The notes beneath the pieces are model-generated. The model did not search any database. It was not told where the DNA came from and saw nothing but the letters and a program-made list of their open reading frames with translations. A DNA stretch of 34,291 bases, taken from Mycobacterium sp. Its GTDB lineage: Bacteria; Actinomycetota; Actinomycetes; Mycobacteriales; Mycobacteriaceae. Position 1 is the first letter of the stretch. Each line of letters opens with the position of its first letter. Where the stretch lies: the NCBI GenBank assembly GCA_025965895.1, contig JAOPWC010000125.1, positions 1 to 34,291 of the forward strand, given 5' to 3'. This document shows positions 23,966 through 32,480 of the stretch, piece after piece. A program made the translations under genes and the position numbers.

Positions 23966-25672
23966 TTACTTGGTCTGCGCGCGGACCACCTGAAGACCTA
24001 CTGAGGCCAGCAGGGCAGGGATTTCGCGTACGAAGATGCGGTCAAATTCGGCGATGTCGGGAGGCAACTCCGAGAACGGCACCAGGTACGGGCTCTTCTT
24101 ACGGTCGGTGTCGATGTCTCCGAGCGTCCAGCCCGATCCGAGACGCTCACGCATCCAGCGGTCGTGCTCGGCGACAGCCAGGGTTTCGACCTCCGTGGGA
24201 CTGAACCTGAACTCCGACGCGGCCCAGTCACGCAACGGTGAGATCTCACAGCCGATGCTGCGCAGCTTGACCGCGATGTCGCGCGCCTGCGCCCGGCTTG
24301 ACTCCTTGCGCGGCTCGTCGAGTTCTGACCATGACGGTGCCGGCTTTCCGGCGGCAAGCTGCTCGGCGCGCCAGCGGCCATGAATGGCGGTCGCGAGCGC
24401 CTCAAAGGACCCGCCCTTGATGAGTTCGACCGTACATGCCCGTTCCAGGGTTGCGAACACCTCGATATTCTGCAGTGCGCCAGCGGCTTTCGCATCGTTG
24501 ATCAGACGTGTCACCCCTTCCGCCCGCGACAGTGCCACCACCATGGGGACCTCCGCATCCAGTTCGTGCCGCAACGTGAGCGCATTCTCGAGCGCCTGCT
24601 CGTCGCAGTGCGCGCTCACATAGGCGCGGGTGGGTGGCGGGACTTGTGCGTGGGCGTGTCGGTTCGGCAGCCCCCGGATGTCACGGATGGTGGCCGAGGC
24701 GGTGACGAACCGGCACACCCGCTCAAGAACCGGATACTCGCCAAGGAGCGCGCGCACGTGCCGCTCAGCGTTGTCGTCGACGACGGTGACCAGCATTGGG
24801 GCGGTCTGATCGCCGCGCCGGTCATACCAATCCCGGGCCGCGCGCACCACGATCACGGCATTGAGCGCATCGAGTTCGCTGACGAGGATGTGTGGCTGGG
24901 CGTCTCCGGTGGCCGGGGGAAACGCCTCGAGCACCAGGCGGGCGCTGATCTCGTCGGTGTTGAAGAAGTCCAGCGATGACACGTCGGCGTTCGCCCGCCG
25001 GATCTCTTGAAGGCGCAACAACGCACACACTTGGGGTTCGGTGATTTGGGCCAGGCAGCGCAATTCACCGCCTGAATGTCCGCTGACCAGCTGACGCGCG
25101 ACGGCGACGATCTCGGCGTTCGCCGCATCGAGCGCAGTCACGGCCAAGAGTCGGGTCGCGCGCTCGACACCTGCCGCTTGCAGTGTCCGTTTCAGCTGCG
25201 CATCGCCGACGATAAGGGGGATACCCCAGCTGCGGCACAGCTCGATGTGGGGATTCGTGGGGTCCGACTCGATCACCACGACCCTGGTTCCGGCGCTTCG
25301 GAGGTGGCGCAAGAATACGGTGCCGACGTAGCCGAGGCCGCACACCACCACATGGCCGCGCATCAGCGGGATCCGCATCTGCTGGACCCGATCACGGAAA
25401 ACAGAGGCGAATGCGGTCAGCCCGGCGTAACCGGCGACGAGCGGCGCGAGGAAGCGAGCGATGTCCAACGAGACGGGGACCCGGGTGTCCGGTGATGCCT
25501 GCAGGAAGAAAAGCTGCAAGCTCGCGTAGGCGGCGTCGCTGGGGGCAGGCCGACTGAGGACCCGCCAGTAGCCGATCCAGCCCAGCACGAACGCGACGAC
25601 GCCGGCCGCACCCAGCACGTACCAACGGTAGTCCGCGAAAAGGCGAGCGAGGGACCGCCGCCGGGCCATCAT
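23966..25672 (-). CDS. Membrane protein with TrkA-N (RCK-like) NAD-binding domain and C-terminal RyR domain
   Basis: 568 aa from ATG 25672 (a second ATG follows). Two membrane spans lie at residues ~17-36 and ~70-92, with an ~30-residue loop (LQLFFLQASPDTRVPVSLDI) between them. Immediately after is a TrkA-N/RCK Rossmann domain: GHVVVCGLGYVGTVFLRHLR (glycines 112, 114, 117) with an acidic residue after strand 2 (VVVIESDP). A second alpha/beta unit spans ~255-400. Residues ~425-568 fit the RyR family: AVAEHDRWMRERLGSGW, KKSPYLVPFSELP and FDRIFVREIPALLASVGLQV. TrkA-N domains bind NAD(H) or nucleotides and gate ion channels or transporters. Here only two helices precede it, so pore formation would need oligomers. 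It resembles the 802-aa protein at 17350-19758 in plan. Confidence 0.82.
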   Translation of the reverse strand: MMARRRSLARLFADYRWYVLGAAGVVAFVLGWIGYWRVLSRPAPSDAAYASLQLFFLQASPDTRVPVSLDIARFLAPLVAGYAGLTAFASVFRDRVQQMRIPLMRGHVVVCGLGYVGTVFLRHLRSAGTRVVVIESDPTNPHIELCRSWGIPLIVGDAQLKRTLQAAGVERATRLLAVTALDAANAEIVAVARQLVSGHSGGELRCLAQITEPQVCALLRLQEIRRANADVSSLDFFNTDEISARLVLEAFPPATGDAQPHILVSELDALNAVIVVRAARDWYDRRGDQTAPMLVTVVDDNAERHVRALLGEYPVLERVCRFVTASATIRDIRGLPNRHAHAQVPPPTRAYVSAHCDEQALENALTLRHELDAEVPMVVALSRAEGVTRLINDAKAAGALQNIEVFATLERACTVELIKGGSFEALATAIHGRWRAEQLAAGKPAPSWSELDEPRKESSRAQARDIAVKLRSIGCEISPLRDWAASEFRFSPTEVETLAVAEHDRWMRERLGSGWTLGDIDTDRKKSPYLVPFSELPPDIAEFDRIFVREIPALLASVGLQVVRAQTK

Positions 25673-25945
25673 CGAAGGCCCGCGGTCATCGACGGCGGGT
25701 ACGGGACGGCCGAGCAGTGCCGAGATCGCACATACCTCGAGTATGGCTGGCCTGCGACAAGACGGCGCCTTTTCCCGGTGCGAGGCTCCATTCGGCGCGG
25801 TTTACGAAGCGCCGCCATAGTTGTCGGCTCCAGCTCCGGAGAACCCGCGTGATGTCGCAATGACGACCGGTGCCCTCCGACATCGACCACGATGAGCGAT
25901 ACTGCGTGAAACGGCCAACAAGATTCCCGCGACGTTAGGTTGCCG

Positions 25946-26194
25946 ATGACCGATCTCCTCGAGCGGATCCGCCAGATCGTCAAGTGCCATCACAAAGTTG
26001 AGGGCGAGGAGGGTGCCGGAGCGGCGTGTAGTTGTGGCGCCGAGGCACTGTCTGATCATCCCCGTCATGTGGCGAAAGAGATCATCGATCGGTTGGGACT
26101 CAGACCCGATGCTGTCAGCAACGTGAGCGAAGAAGTCCGCTACATCACCGGGTGGTTCAACGATGCGCTGACCAAGCTGGAGGGCGCTGAGTAA
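25946..26194 (+). CDS. Small Cys/His-containing protein, unknown function
   Basis: 82 aa from ATG 25946; an in-frame TTG at 25940 would add two residues. The sequence begins MTDLLERIRQIVKCHHKVEG, followed by GAACSCGAEALSDHPRHVAK. CHH and CSC with an extra His could bind a metal, though the spacing is not a classical zinc finger. The rest is helical and charged. The composition and clear start suggest a real gene. It is divergent from the RyR/TrkA-N gene at 25672 with 273 nt between, which may contain both promoters. No function is known to me. Confidence 0.6.
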   Translation: MTDLLERIRQIVKCHHKVEGEEGAGAACSCGAEALSDHPRHVAKEIIDRLGLRPDAVSNVSEEVRYITGWFNDALTKLEGAE

Positions 26195-26593
26195 CTACCC
26201 GTATCGCTAAACCGGCCTCGAGGTGTCGATCGCTCAGGCCCGGGCGGCCACGAGAGGTCCCGAGGGCATGCTTGCCGCCGCAAACCGATGCATGCTATGC
26301 CCCACCGGTGCGGCCGAACGGCACCACAGTGGTGAACCGGTGCTCACGCGGCGAAGATCATCGCCGAGAAAACAGCCATAACGCGTGTGTTGGTGCCGTG
26401 GCCGGCGTGAAGGACTGAGCCTCAGCACGTCTCGGCAGTTGGTCCCGATCATTGGCCGGCAGACTTACCGCGCCACGTTGATCCGTAGGGCTCGACACCG
26501 GCGAACCGCCCACACTTTGGCCGCACAGCTGGTGGAATTGGAGCATCGGCCGCTCGGTGGGCAGCGCTGCATGGACGGCTTCGGAGGTGCGGT
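26195..26593. other. 400-nt intergenic region
   Basis: No gene is assignable. A plus-strand frame (26385-26597) contains TYRATLIRRARHRRTAHTLA, but its Arg-rich composition is typical of a GC-rich shadow. No hairpin or repeat is conspicuous. Confidence 0.4.
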
Positions 26594-26980
26594 ATGAGAG
26601 CGTCCGCGAGAAAACGCGCCGACCTTTGTCCTCTCGTATGGCGGGGTCAGAGGTGTGGGCCTGGTAGCTGCCGTCGCCGCGCTGTGGATGCCCGGTACAG
26701 CGTTCAGGGAGTCTCCGGCACATCGGCCGGCTCGATCGTCGGGGCGTCGTGGCGGCCGCGTCTGAGCAGGACCACGTGTGTCGGCAACAGATCAAAGAGC
26801 TCGCCTTCGGCGATGAACTACCGCAAGTTCCTCAACCCGGGTCGCATCAAAGCTGTCCCGATCGTCGGTCCCGCGGTGGCGATGCTACGCCGGAACGGCA
26901 TCTACCGCGCCGACTACGCTGACAACTGGCTCAGCGGCGAGCTCAAGAACCTCGGTGTCGTCACGTTCGGGCCGGAATAG
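26594..26980 (+). pseudogene. Patatin-like phospholipase, frameshifted N-terminal remnant
   Basis: Pieces of the patatin fold appear in order but in different frames: TFVLSYGGVRGVGLVAAVAA (oxyanion loop, glycines partly kept), then GVSGTSAGSIVGA with the GxSxG nucleophile elbow, then VVAAASEQDHVCRQQIKELA in another frame, then NYRKFLNPGRIKAVPIVGPA, NGIYRADYADNWLSGELKNL and VVTFGPE before the stop at 26980. At least three indels (about 26628, 26747 and 26812) and loss of the whole C-terminal half, including the catalytic Asp, make it non-functional. Functional members hydrolyse acyl lipids. Confidence 0.75.
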
Positions 26981-27127
26981 CGCGCGTTCGGCAATCTCTG
27001 TGCAAGATTCAGCCATCTGCCGGTCGGCCGGCGCGCGGAAACGGAATCTCCATTACGCCCGGCGCGCTGCCAGAACTTGAGATGCGTTCGGTCATCGCAA
27101 GGCCGGTAGAACACTTACGGTCGCATC

Positions 27128-28636
27128 ATGGCTGGCGAAGACCCTCATCGAGCGCTGTTCCACCCCGACCCGGACGACCGGCACGAACTGGGGGAGTCGT
27201 GCAGCGAATCACGCGAGACCATCGCGCACTCGCCGAAGCCCAGCGAGGAGTACATGTACTCGCGGCTGTCGGTGCTGGTTGGCATCACGGCGGCCAGCGT
27301 CGGCGTCATCTACGGCTACGACCTGTCCAACATCGCGGGCGCCCTGCTGTTCATCACCGACAAGTTCCACATGAGCACAAGCCAGCAGGAAGTCGTGACC
27401 ACCGCGGTGGTGATCGGGCAGATCGCCGGTGCGATAGGCGGGGGTGTGCTCGCGAACGCGATTGGGCGACAGAAATCCATGGTCCTGGTCGCGGCCACCT
27501 ATGCGGTGTTCGCGCTGCTCGGCGCAGTGTCGGTGTCGGTGCCGATGTTGGTGGCAGCGCGGCTGCTGCTGGGGCTGACCATCGGGGTATCTGTCGTCGT
27601 GGTGCCGGTCTTCGTCGCCGAGTCAGCACCGGCCAGGATCCGCGGTTCGTTGCTCGTCGCCTATCAGGTCGCCACCGTCGCGGGCATCATCATCGGTTAC
27701 CTCGCTGCGTATCTGCTGGCAAGCTCGCAGAGCTGGCGCTGGATGCTCGGCCTGGCCGCGGTGCCCGCGGTGGTGACGATGTTGCCGTTGCTCCGAATGC
27801 CCGACACGGCGCGGTGGTACATGCTCAAGGGCCGGGTCGAGGACGCGCGCAGGGCATTGCAGCACACCGTGCCCGGCGCCGACGTCGACCGCGAACTCGG
27901 CGAGATCGCCCGTGCGCTTGCCGACGAGAGCGGCGGCGCCCTCAAGGACATGCTGCGACGGCCCTATCTGCGGGCGACCATCTTTGTGGTCACGCTGGGC
28001 TTTTTCATCCAGATCACCGGGATCAACGCGGTCGTCTATTACAGTCCCCGCATCTTCCAAGCGATGGGCTTCCACGGCGACTTCGCGCTGCTGATCCTGC
28101 CGGCCCTGGTGCAGGTGGCCGCGCTGATCGCGGTGGTGGTCTCGGTTGTTCTGGTGGACCGGCTGGGCCGGCGGCCTGTTCTGCTGTCCGGCATCGCGAT
28201 GATGATCGCGGCCAACGCATTGCTGATCGGCGTGTTCGCCGCCGGCTCGGACTTCGGTGGCGCGCTGTCGGTGTGGGGGTTCCTCGGCGTGCTGGCATTC
28301 ACGGTGGGCTTCACCTTCGGGTTCGGCGCGCTGGTGTGGGTCTACGCCGGTGAAAGTTTCCCCGCGCGGCTCCGGTCCATGGGGTCCAGTGCCATGCTCA
28401 CCTCGGACCTGGTGGCCAATGCGATCGTCGCTGCCGCGTTCCTGTCGATGCTGCACTCGCTCGGCGGTGGTGGCACTTTTGCGGTGTTCGGGGTCCTCGC
28501 GGCCCTCAGCTTCGCCTTCGTCTACCGGTTCGCCCCGGAAACCAAAGGGCGGCAGCTGGAAGACATCCGGCATTTCTGGGAGAACGGTGGCCGGTGGCCC
28601 ACCGAGCACAGCGCCACGGTGGCCGGTCGATCGTGA
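27128..28636 (+). CDS. MFS sugar porter (SP family)
   Basis: 502 aa, twelve predicted membrane helices. Sugar-porter signatures are present in order: GYDLSNIAGALLF in TM1, a D/N-x-x-GRR-type loop, PDTARWYMLKGR (the PESPR-like motif) between TM6 and TM7, QITGINAVVYYSPRIF in TM7, DRLGRRP, YAGESFPARLRSMG and PETKG near the C-terminus. The start at ATG 27128 leaves ~40 hydrophilic residues before TM1; an internal ATG at 27254 (MYSRLSVLVG) is an alternative. It imports a monosaccharide by proton symport or uniport. The next two genes are for amino-sugar phosphate metabolism, 25 nt away, which suggests N-acetylglucosamine or a related sugar as the substrate; that is inference. Confidence 0.9.
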   Translation: MAGEDPHRALFHPDPDDRHELGESCSESRETIAHSPKPSEEYMYSRLSVLVGITAASVGVIYGYDLSNIAGALLFITDKFHMSTSQQEVVTTAVVIGQIAGAIGGGVLANAIGRQKSMVLVAATYAVFALLGAVSVSVPMLVAARLLLGLTIGVSVVVVPVFVAESAPARIRGSLLVAYQVATVAGIIIGYLAAYLLASSQSWRWMLGLAAVPAVVTMLPLLRMPDTARWYMLKGRVEDARRALQHTVPGADVDRELGEIARALADESGGALKDMLRRPYLRATIFVVTLGFFIQITGINAVVYYSPRIFQAMGFHGDFALLILPALVQVAALIAVVVSVVLVDRLGRRPVLLSGIAMMIAANALLIGVFAAGSDFGGALSVWGFLGVLAFTVGFTFGFGALVWVYAGESFPARLRSMGSSAMLTSDLVANAIVAAAFLSMLHSLGGGGTFAVFGVLAALSFAFVYRFAPETKGRQLEDIRHFWENGGRWPTEHSATVAGRS

Positions 28637-28661
28637 CAGGCCCGGCGGGTAAGAAGAAACG

Positions 28662-29588
28662 GTGACTGCGCCCGCCGAAGCTGACAGCCGAGGCCTGCTG
28701 ATGGCCGCCGAGATCGCCGAACAACCCCAGGTGTGGCGACGGTTGCTGGCCGAGGGCACCGACGCCATCGCCGCCGCGGCCGCGCACATCGCAAGCAAGG
28801 CGCCGCGCTTCGCGCTCTTCGTCGCCCGGGGCACCAGCAATCACGCCGTGCTGTACGCCAAGTATCTCGTCGAGATCACCCACGGCCTGCCGGCCGGTCT
28901 GGTGTCGCCCTCGACGCCGACGGTGTACGGAGCACGCCCGGATTTGCGCGACGCGCTCTACGTCGCGGTGAGCCAATCGGGGGGTTCACCGGATCTCGTG
29001 CAATCGATGCACGTCGCCCGCGAGCGGCGCGCATTGACTGTCGCGGTGACGAACACTCCGGCATCGGAGCTGGCCGAGGCTGCCGAGATTCACGTGGACG
29101 TGCTGGCCGGGGTCGAACGATCGGTGGCGGCAACGAAGAGTTACAGCGCCGAGCTGCTGGCGCTGTATCTTCTGCTCGGCGGTGACGCCGGGCGGGCGTC
29201 GGCGCTGCCTGACCTCGGCGCCGGAGTGCTCGCCTCCGAGGAGCTCGTTCGCCTTGTCGCCCAGCGATATCGGTTCGCGCAGCGGCTGATCACCACCTAC
29301 CGGGGCTACTCGTATCCCACGGCCAAAGAGGCGGCGCTCAAGCTGATGGAAACGTGTTACGTGTCGACTCAAGCGTTTTCGGGAGCGGACTTACCGCACG
29401 GACCCCTCGTCACCGTGGATCCGCAGGTGCCGGTACTGGCCTTGGTTCCTGAGGGCGCCGGGGCGCAGGCGATGTCACCGGTGCTGGAGATTCTGCCGTT
29501 CCAGCAACTTGCGCTTCATCTGGCGCGTGCCCGCGGTGTTGATCCCGACAACCCGCACGGCTTGCACAAGGTGACGGAGACGTTGTGA
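28662..29588 (+). CDS. SIS-domain sugar isomerase/deaminase (GlmS-C/AgaS-like)
   Basis: 308 aa from GTG 28662. Two SIS repeats are visible: the first with VARGTSNHAVLYAKYLVE and SQSGGSPDLVQSMHVAR, the second with AKEAALKLMETCYVSTQAFS and SGADLPHGPLVTV. There is no glutaminase domain, so this is not a full GlmS. Stand-alone proteins of this kind act as glucosamine-6-phosphate deaminases (NagB-II type) or related isomerases. Placed between a sugar porter and NagA, and overlapping nagA by 4 nt (GTGA), it most likely converts glucosamine-6-phosphate to fructose-6-phosphate plus ammonia. No classical NagB is present in the window. Confidence 0.85.
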   Translation: MTAPAEADSRGLLMAAEIAEQPQVWRRLLAEGTDAIAAAAAHIASKAPRFALFVARGTSNHAVLYAKYLVEITHGLPAGLVSPSTPTVYGARPDLRDALYVAVSQSGGSPDLVQSMHVARERRALTVAVTNTPASELAEAAEIHVDVLAGVERSVAATKSYSAELLALYLLLGGDAGRASALPDLGAGVLASEELVRLVAQRYRFAQRLITTYRGYSYPTAKEAALKLMETCYVSTQAFSGADLPHGPLVTVDPQVPVLALVPEGAGAQAMSPVLEILPFQQLALHLARARGVDPDNPHGLHKVTETL

Positions 29589-30727
29589 CCCTGGTCGCTG
29601 CCGGCGCGGCCGTTCTCGATGGGCGGGTCTGCCGGCCGGGGTGGGTGCAGACATCCGGTACGCGCCTACTGGCATGCGGGTCCGGTGCACCGCCGCACCA
29701 GGCCGACGCCGATTTCCCCGACGGTGTGGTGATCCCCGGCTTCGTCGACGTACATGTGCATGGCGGCGGCGGCGCCTCGTACACCAGCGGGATCGCTGCC
29801 GACATCAGCCGGGCGGCGGGGTTTCATCTGCGACACGGCACGACCACCACCATGGCGAGCCTGCTCACCGCGTCGCCCGAGGAGTTAATCGGCGCGGTAC
29901 GCGGGCTGGCCGACATGGCACGACGGGGCGCGATCGCCGGCATCCATCTGGAAGGGCCGTGGCTGAGCCCGACGCGATGCGGCGCACATGATCAGACGAA
30001 GTTGCGCGACCCGGACCTGGCCGAAGTCGACGCTGTCCTCGCCGCGGGCCAGGGCGCCATCCGCATGGTCACGCTGGCGCCGGAACGCTGCGGAGCCAGC
30101 GCAGCGATCGAGCACTTCCTCGACGCAGGAGTCGTTGTGGCGCTTGGACATACAGACGCCACCTACCAACAGACGCGGCGCGCGATCGCCCTCGGCGCGA
30201 CGCTGGGCACACACCTGTTCAACGGAATGCGGCCATGGCATCACCGCGAGCCGGGGCCCGCGCTCGCCCTGCTCGAAGATCCCCGAGTGACCGTCGAGCT
30301 CATTGCCGACGGCATCCATCTGCATCCGGCCGTGGTGCATCGGGTCATCGACACCGCGGGATCGGCCCGTGTCGCGCTCATCACCGATGCCAGCCCGGCG
30401 GCCGGGATGCCTGACGGCTCGCTGCGATTCGGGGCGCTCGACGTCGACGTGGTCTGCGGCGTGGCGCGGGTGCGCGGGACGTCCACGATCGCCGGCAGCA
30501 CCGTCACCATGGATCAACTCTTCCGCACCGCCGTGCAACGGCCCGGCCCGACCACGGACCGGGCTCTGGCCGACGCGGTGGAGATGACCTCGACGACACC
30601 GGCGCGGACCCTGAGGCTCCATCAGGTGGGCGCCCTTCGGCCAGGGCTGAACGCCGATCTCGTGGTGCTGGACAGCGACTTACGGATTGCCGCGATCATG
30701 GCTGGCGGCGATTGGCAGCCGACATGA
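29585..30727 (+). CDS. nagA: N-acetylglucosamine-6-phosphate deacetylase
   Basis: 380 aa from GTG 29585, whose start overlaps the stop of the SIS gene as GTGA. Typical NagA motifs: PGFVDVHVHGGGG with HxH at 57-59, HLEGPWLSP with the metal-binding Glu at 123, ALGHTDATY and THLFNGMRPWHHR with the two metal or substrate histidines, and LITDASPAAGMPDG with the catalytic Asp. It deacetylates GlcNAc-6-phosphate to glucosamine-6-phosphate in the cytosol, the step before the SIS-domain enzyme. A kinase forming GlcNAc-6-P is not present here and must be encoded elsewhere, because the porter does not phosphorylate. Its 3' end is overlapped on the other strand by the tail frame of the PadR remnant. Confidence 0.9.
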   Translation: MTLVAAGAAVLDGRVCRPGWVQTSGTRLLACGSGAPPHQADADFPDGVVIPGFVDVHVHGGGGASYTSGIAADISRAAGFHLRHGTTTTMASLLTASPEELIGAVRGLADMARRGAIAGIHLEGPWLSPTRCGAHDQTKLRDPDLAEVDAVLAAGQGAIRMVTLAPERCGASAAIEHFLDAGVVVALGHTDATYQQTRRAIALGATLGTHLFNGMRPWHHREPGPALALLEDPRVTVELIADGIHLHPAVVHRVIDTAGSARVALITDASPAAGMPDGSLRFGALDVDVVCGVARVRGTSTIAGSTVTMDQLFRTAVQRPGPTTDRALADAVEMTSTTPARTLRLHQVGALRPGLNADLVVLDSDLRIAAIMAGGDWQPT

Positions 30728-30734
30728 GAACCCG

Positions 30735-31041
30735 AGGCGGCCCAATACCCGCTCGTGCAAAGGTTTCGCCGACCGAATCTCCGCATCCACGGACTCGGTG
30801 ATCATGTACGGGCTGCGACCGACATCGATCACCTCAGTCAATTGCCCTTCGGCCGCGAGCCTGCCCAGCTCACCGTAGAGCTGGCTTTGGGCGGCGAGCC
30901 ACCCGTTGGCCATCGAAGCCCGGAATATCTTCAGCTGGTCGGACCCGCGGCGGAATGCCGAGCGAGCAGACCTAGCGCTGGTGCCGCAAACCACGACAGC
31001 CGGATGATGACCGGTCTCTCTTGACATATCAGTATAGACAT
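30735..31041 (-). pseudogene. PadR-family regulator, frameshifted and truncated
   Basis: In one frame the sequence reads RLSWFAAPALGLLARHSAAG (first helix of a PadR winged-helix domain). From about 30945 leftwards another frame continues DQLKIFRASMANGWLAAQSQ, LYGELGRLAAEGQLTEVIDV and SPYMITESVDAEI, the recognition helix and wing. A one-base shift separates them. The C-terminal helical dimer domain is missing, because the frame runs into the 3' end of nagA on the opposite strand. It is divergent from the carotenoid oxygenase and overlaps a palindrome resembling a PadR site, so it probably once controlled that gene. Confidence 0.68.
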
Positions 31042-31045
31042 GTCA
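31021..31045. promoter_or_regulatory. Palindromic operator-like site in the carotenoid oxygenase promoter
   Basis: TGACAT (31022-31027) and ATGTCA (31040-31045) form an inverted repeat with 12 nt between. The inner part, ATAT-N8-ACAT (31026-31041), is one base off the ATGT-N8-ACAT consensus reported for PadR repressors. The left arm also contains a perfect -35 hexamer TTGACA (31021-31026), and TATAGA (31033-31038) could serve as a -10 for another start. A repressor bound here would block transcription of 31084-33278. Confidence 0.5.
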
Positions 31046-31083
31046 GCGTTTGTTCCATCGCCATTGAGATCCCAGGAGAGACC

Positions 31084-32427
31084 ATGACTCAGCGAGCCGA
31101 CACCGTCGCCCCGTTCTTCCGCACCGGCAATTACGCCCCGGTCAACGATGAATTGACCGCTTTCGATCTGCCGGTCGACGGCGCCATCCCACCCGAACTC
31201 AATGGCTGGTATCTGCGCAACGGGCCCAACCCGCGGCATGCCACCGGCCACTGGTTCACCGGCGACGGGATGGTCCACGGCGTGCGGCTGGAGAGCGGCC
31301 GCGCCGCCTGGTACCGCAACCGCTGGGTGCGCACCGAAAGCTTCGAGCACCCGTTCGGCGTCTACAACCCCGACGGCAGCCGCAACCTGTATTCCAGCGT
31401 CGCCAACACCCACGTGGTCCGCCATGCCGGCAAGACACTGGCGCTGGTCGAGTCGTCGCTGCCCTACCAGATCACCAACGAGCTGGACACGGTGGGCGCC
31501 TATGACTTTGGCGGCAAGCTGGCCGATTCGATGACCGCCCATCCCAAGATCTGCCCCACCACCGGCGAGCTGCACTTCTTCGGCTACGGCAGCCTCACCA
31601 GCCCGTATGTCACCTACCACCGCGCCAACGCGGCGGGGGAATTGATCATCAACCGCGCCATCGACGTCAACGCCAACACGATGATGCATGACTTCGCGTT
31701 GACGGCCCAGCATGTGATCTTCCTGGATCTGCCGGTCGTGTTCGACCTCGACGTCGCGATCAAGGACCCCACCGACATGCCCTACCGGTGGGACGACAAG
31801 TACGGCGCCCGGCTGGGGGTGATGCGCCGCGACGATCCCTATGGCCCGGTGCGCTGGTTCGACATCGATCCGTGCTACATCTTCCACGTCGCCAACGCCT
31901 TCGACGCGACCACAGCCGACGGCAAATCCATCGTGCTCCAAGCCGTTCGGTATCCCGAGCTTTGGCGTAACGGCGCTGGGTCCGACAACGGGGCGGTGCT
32001 GTGGCGCTTCACGATCGACCTGGCCAGCGGCACCGTCGACGAGCGCCAACTCGATGACCGCAGTGTTGAATTCCCGCGCATCGACGACCGGCTCGCGGGC
32101 CTGCCGGCGCGCTACGGCGTCACCGTCGGCGGCAACGGCCTGATCCGCTATGACCTTGAGGGAAACACGGCTGATGAGCACCGGTTCGGTGCCGCTCCCA
32201 ACCCCGGCACCCCTGGCGAGGCGGTGTTCGTCGCGGCCGGCGCGACCTCCGACGAACAGGCCGGCTGGTATATGTCCTACGTCTACGACCCCGCGCGCAA
32301 CGGCACTGACCTGGTCATCGTTGACGCGTCTGATTTCACCGGCGAACCCGTTGCCCGCGTGCAGCTTCCCCAGCGCGTGCCGAACGGATTCCACGGTAAC
32401 TGGATCACCGAGGAAGCGGGCGGGTAG
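31084..32427 (+). CDS. Carotenoid oxygenase (carotenoid/apocarotenoid cleavage dioxygenase)
   Basis: 447 aa from ATG 31084, preceded by AGGAGAG. The four iron-binding histidines of the seven-bladed propeller are visible: H153 (TAHPK), H202 (MMHDF), H268 (IFHVANAFD) and H437 (NGFHGNW) near the C-terminus. The start (ELNGWYLRNGPNPRH, then HWFTGDGMVHG) is typical of the family. Such enzymes cleave a double bond of carotenoids, apocarotenoids or related stilbenes with O2, giving aldehydes such as retinal or apocarotenals. The protein ends soon after the last His, slightly shorter than some relatives but complete. It lies downstream of a PadR-like operator and 53 nt before an SDR on the same strand. 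Confidence 0.92.
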   Translation: MTQRADTVAPFFRTGNYAPVNDELTAFDLPVDGAIPPELNGWYLRNGPNPRHATGHWFTGDGMVHGVRLESGRAAWYRNRWVRTESFEHPFGVYNPDGSRNLYSSVANTHVVRHAGKTLALVESSLPYQITNELDTVGAYDFGGKLADSMTAHPKICPTTGELHFFGYGSLTSPYVTYHRANAAGELIINRAIDVNANTMMHDFALTAQHVIFLDLPVVFDLDVAIKDPTDMPYRWDDKYGARLGVMRRDDPYGPVRWFDIDPCYIFHVANAFDATTADGKSIVLQAVRYPELWRNGAGSDNGAVLWRFTIDLASGTVDERQLDDRSVEFPRIDDRLAGLPARYGVTVGGNGLIRYDLEGNTADEHRFGAAPNPGTPGEAVFVAAGATSDEQAGWYMSYVYDPARNGTDLVIVDASDFTGEPVARVQLPQRVPNGFHGNWITEEAGG

Positions 32428-32480
32428 ATGAATCGCCACCGGATACATTCCATAACGACAACCAGAAAAGGGTGGTCATC

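Noticed and set aside
27082..28353. 423-codon plus-strand frame overlapping the sugar porter, and the 405-codon frame opposite it (27623-28840)
   Set aside because: The porter frame contains all sugar-porter signatures; the others are Arg/Gly/Ala-rich shadows.
30931..32448. 505-codon minus-strand open frame opposite the carotenoid oxygenase
   Set aside because: It lies antisense to a gene with all catalytic residues, and its Val/Gly/His-rich product shows no domain; this is a GC-bias shadow.
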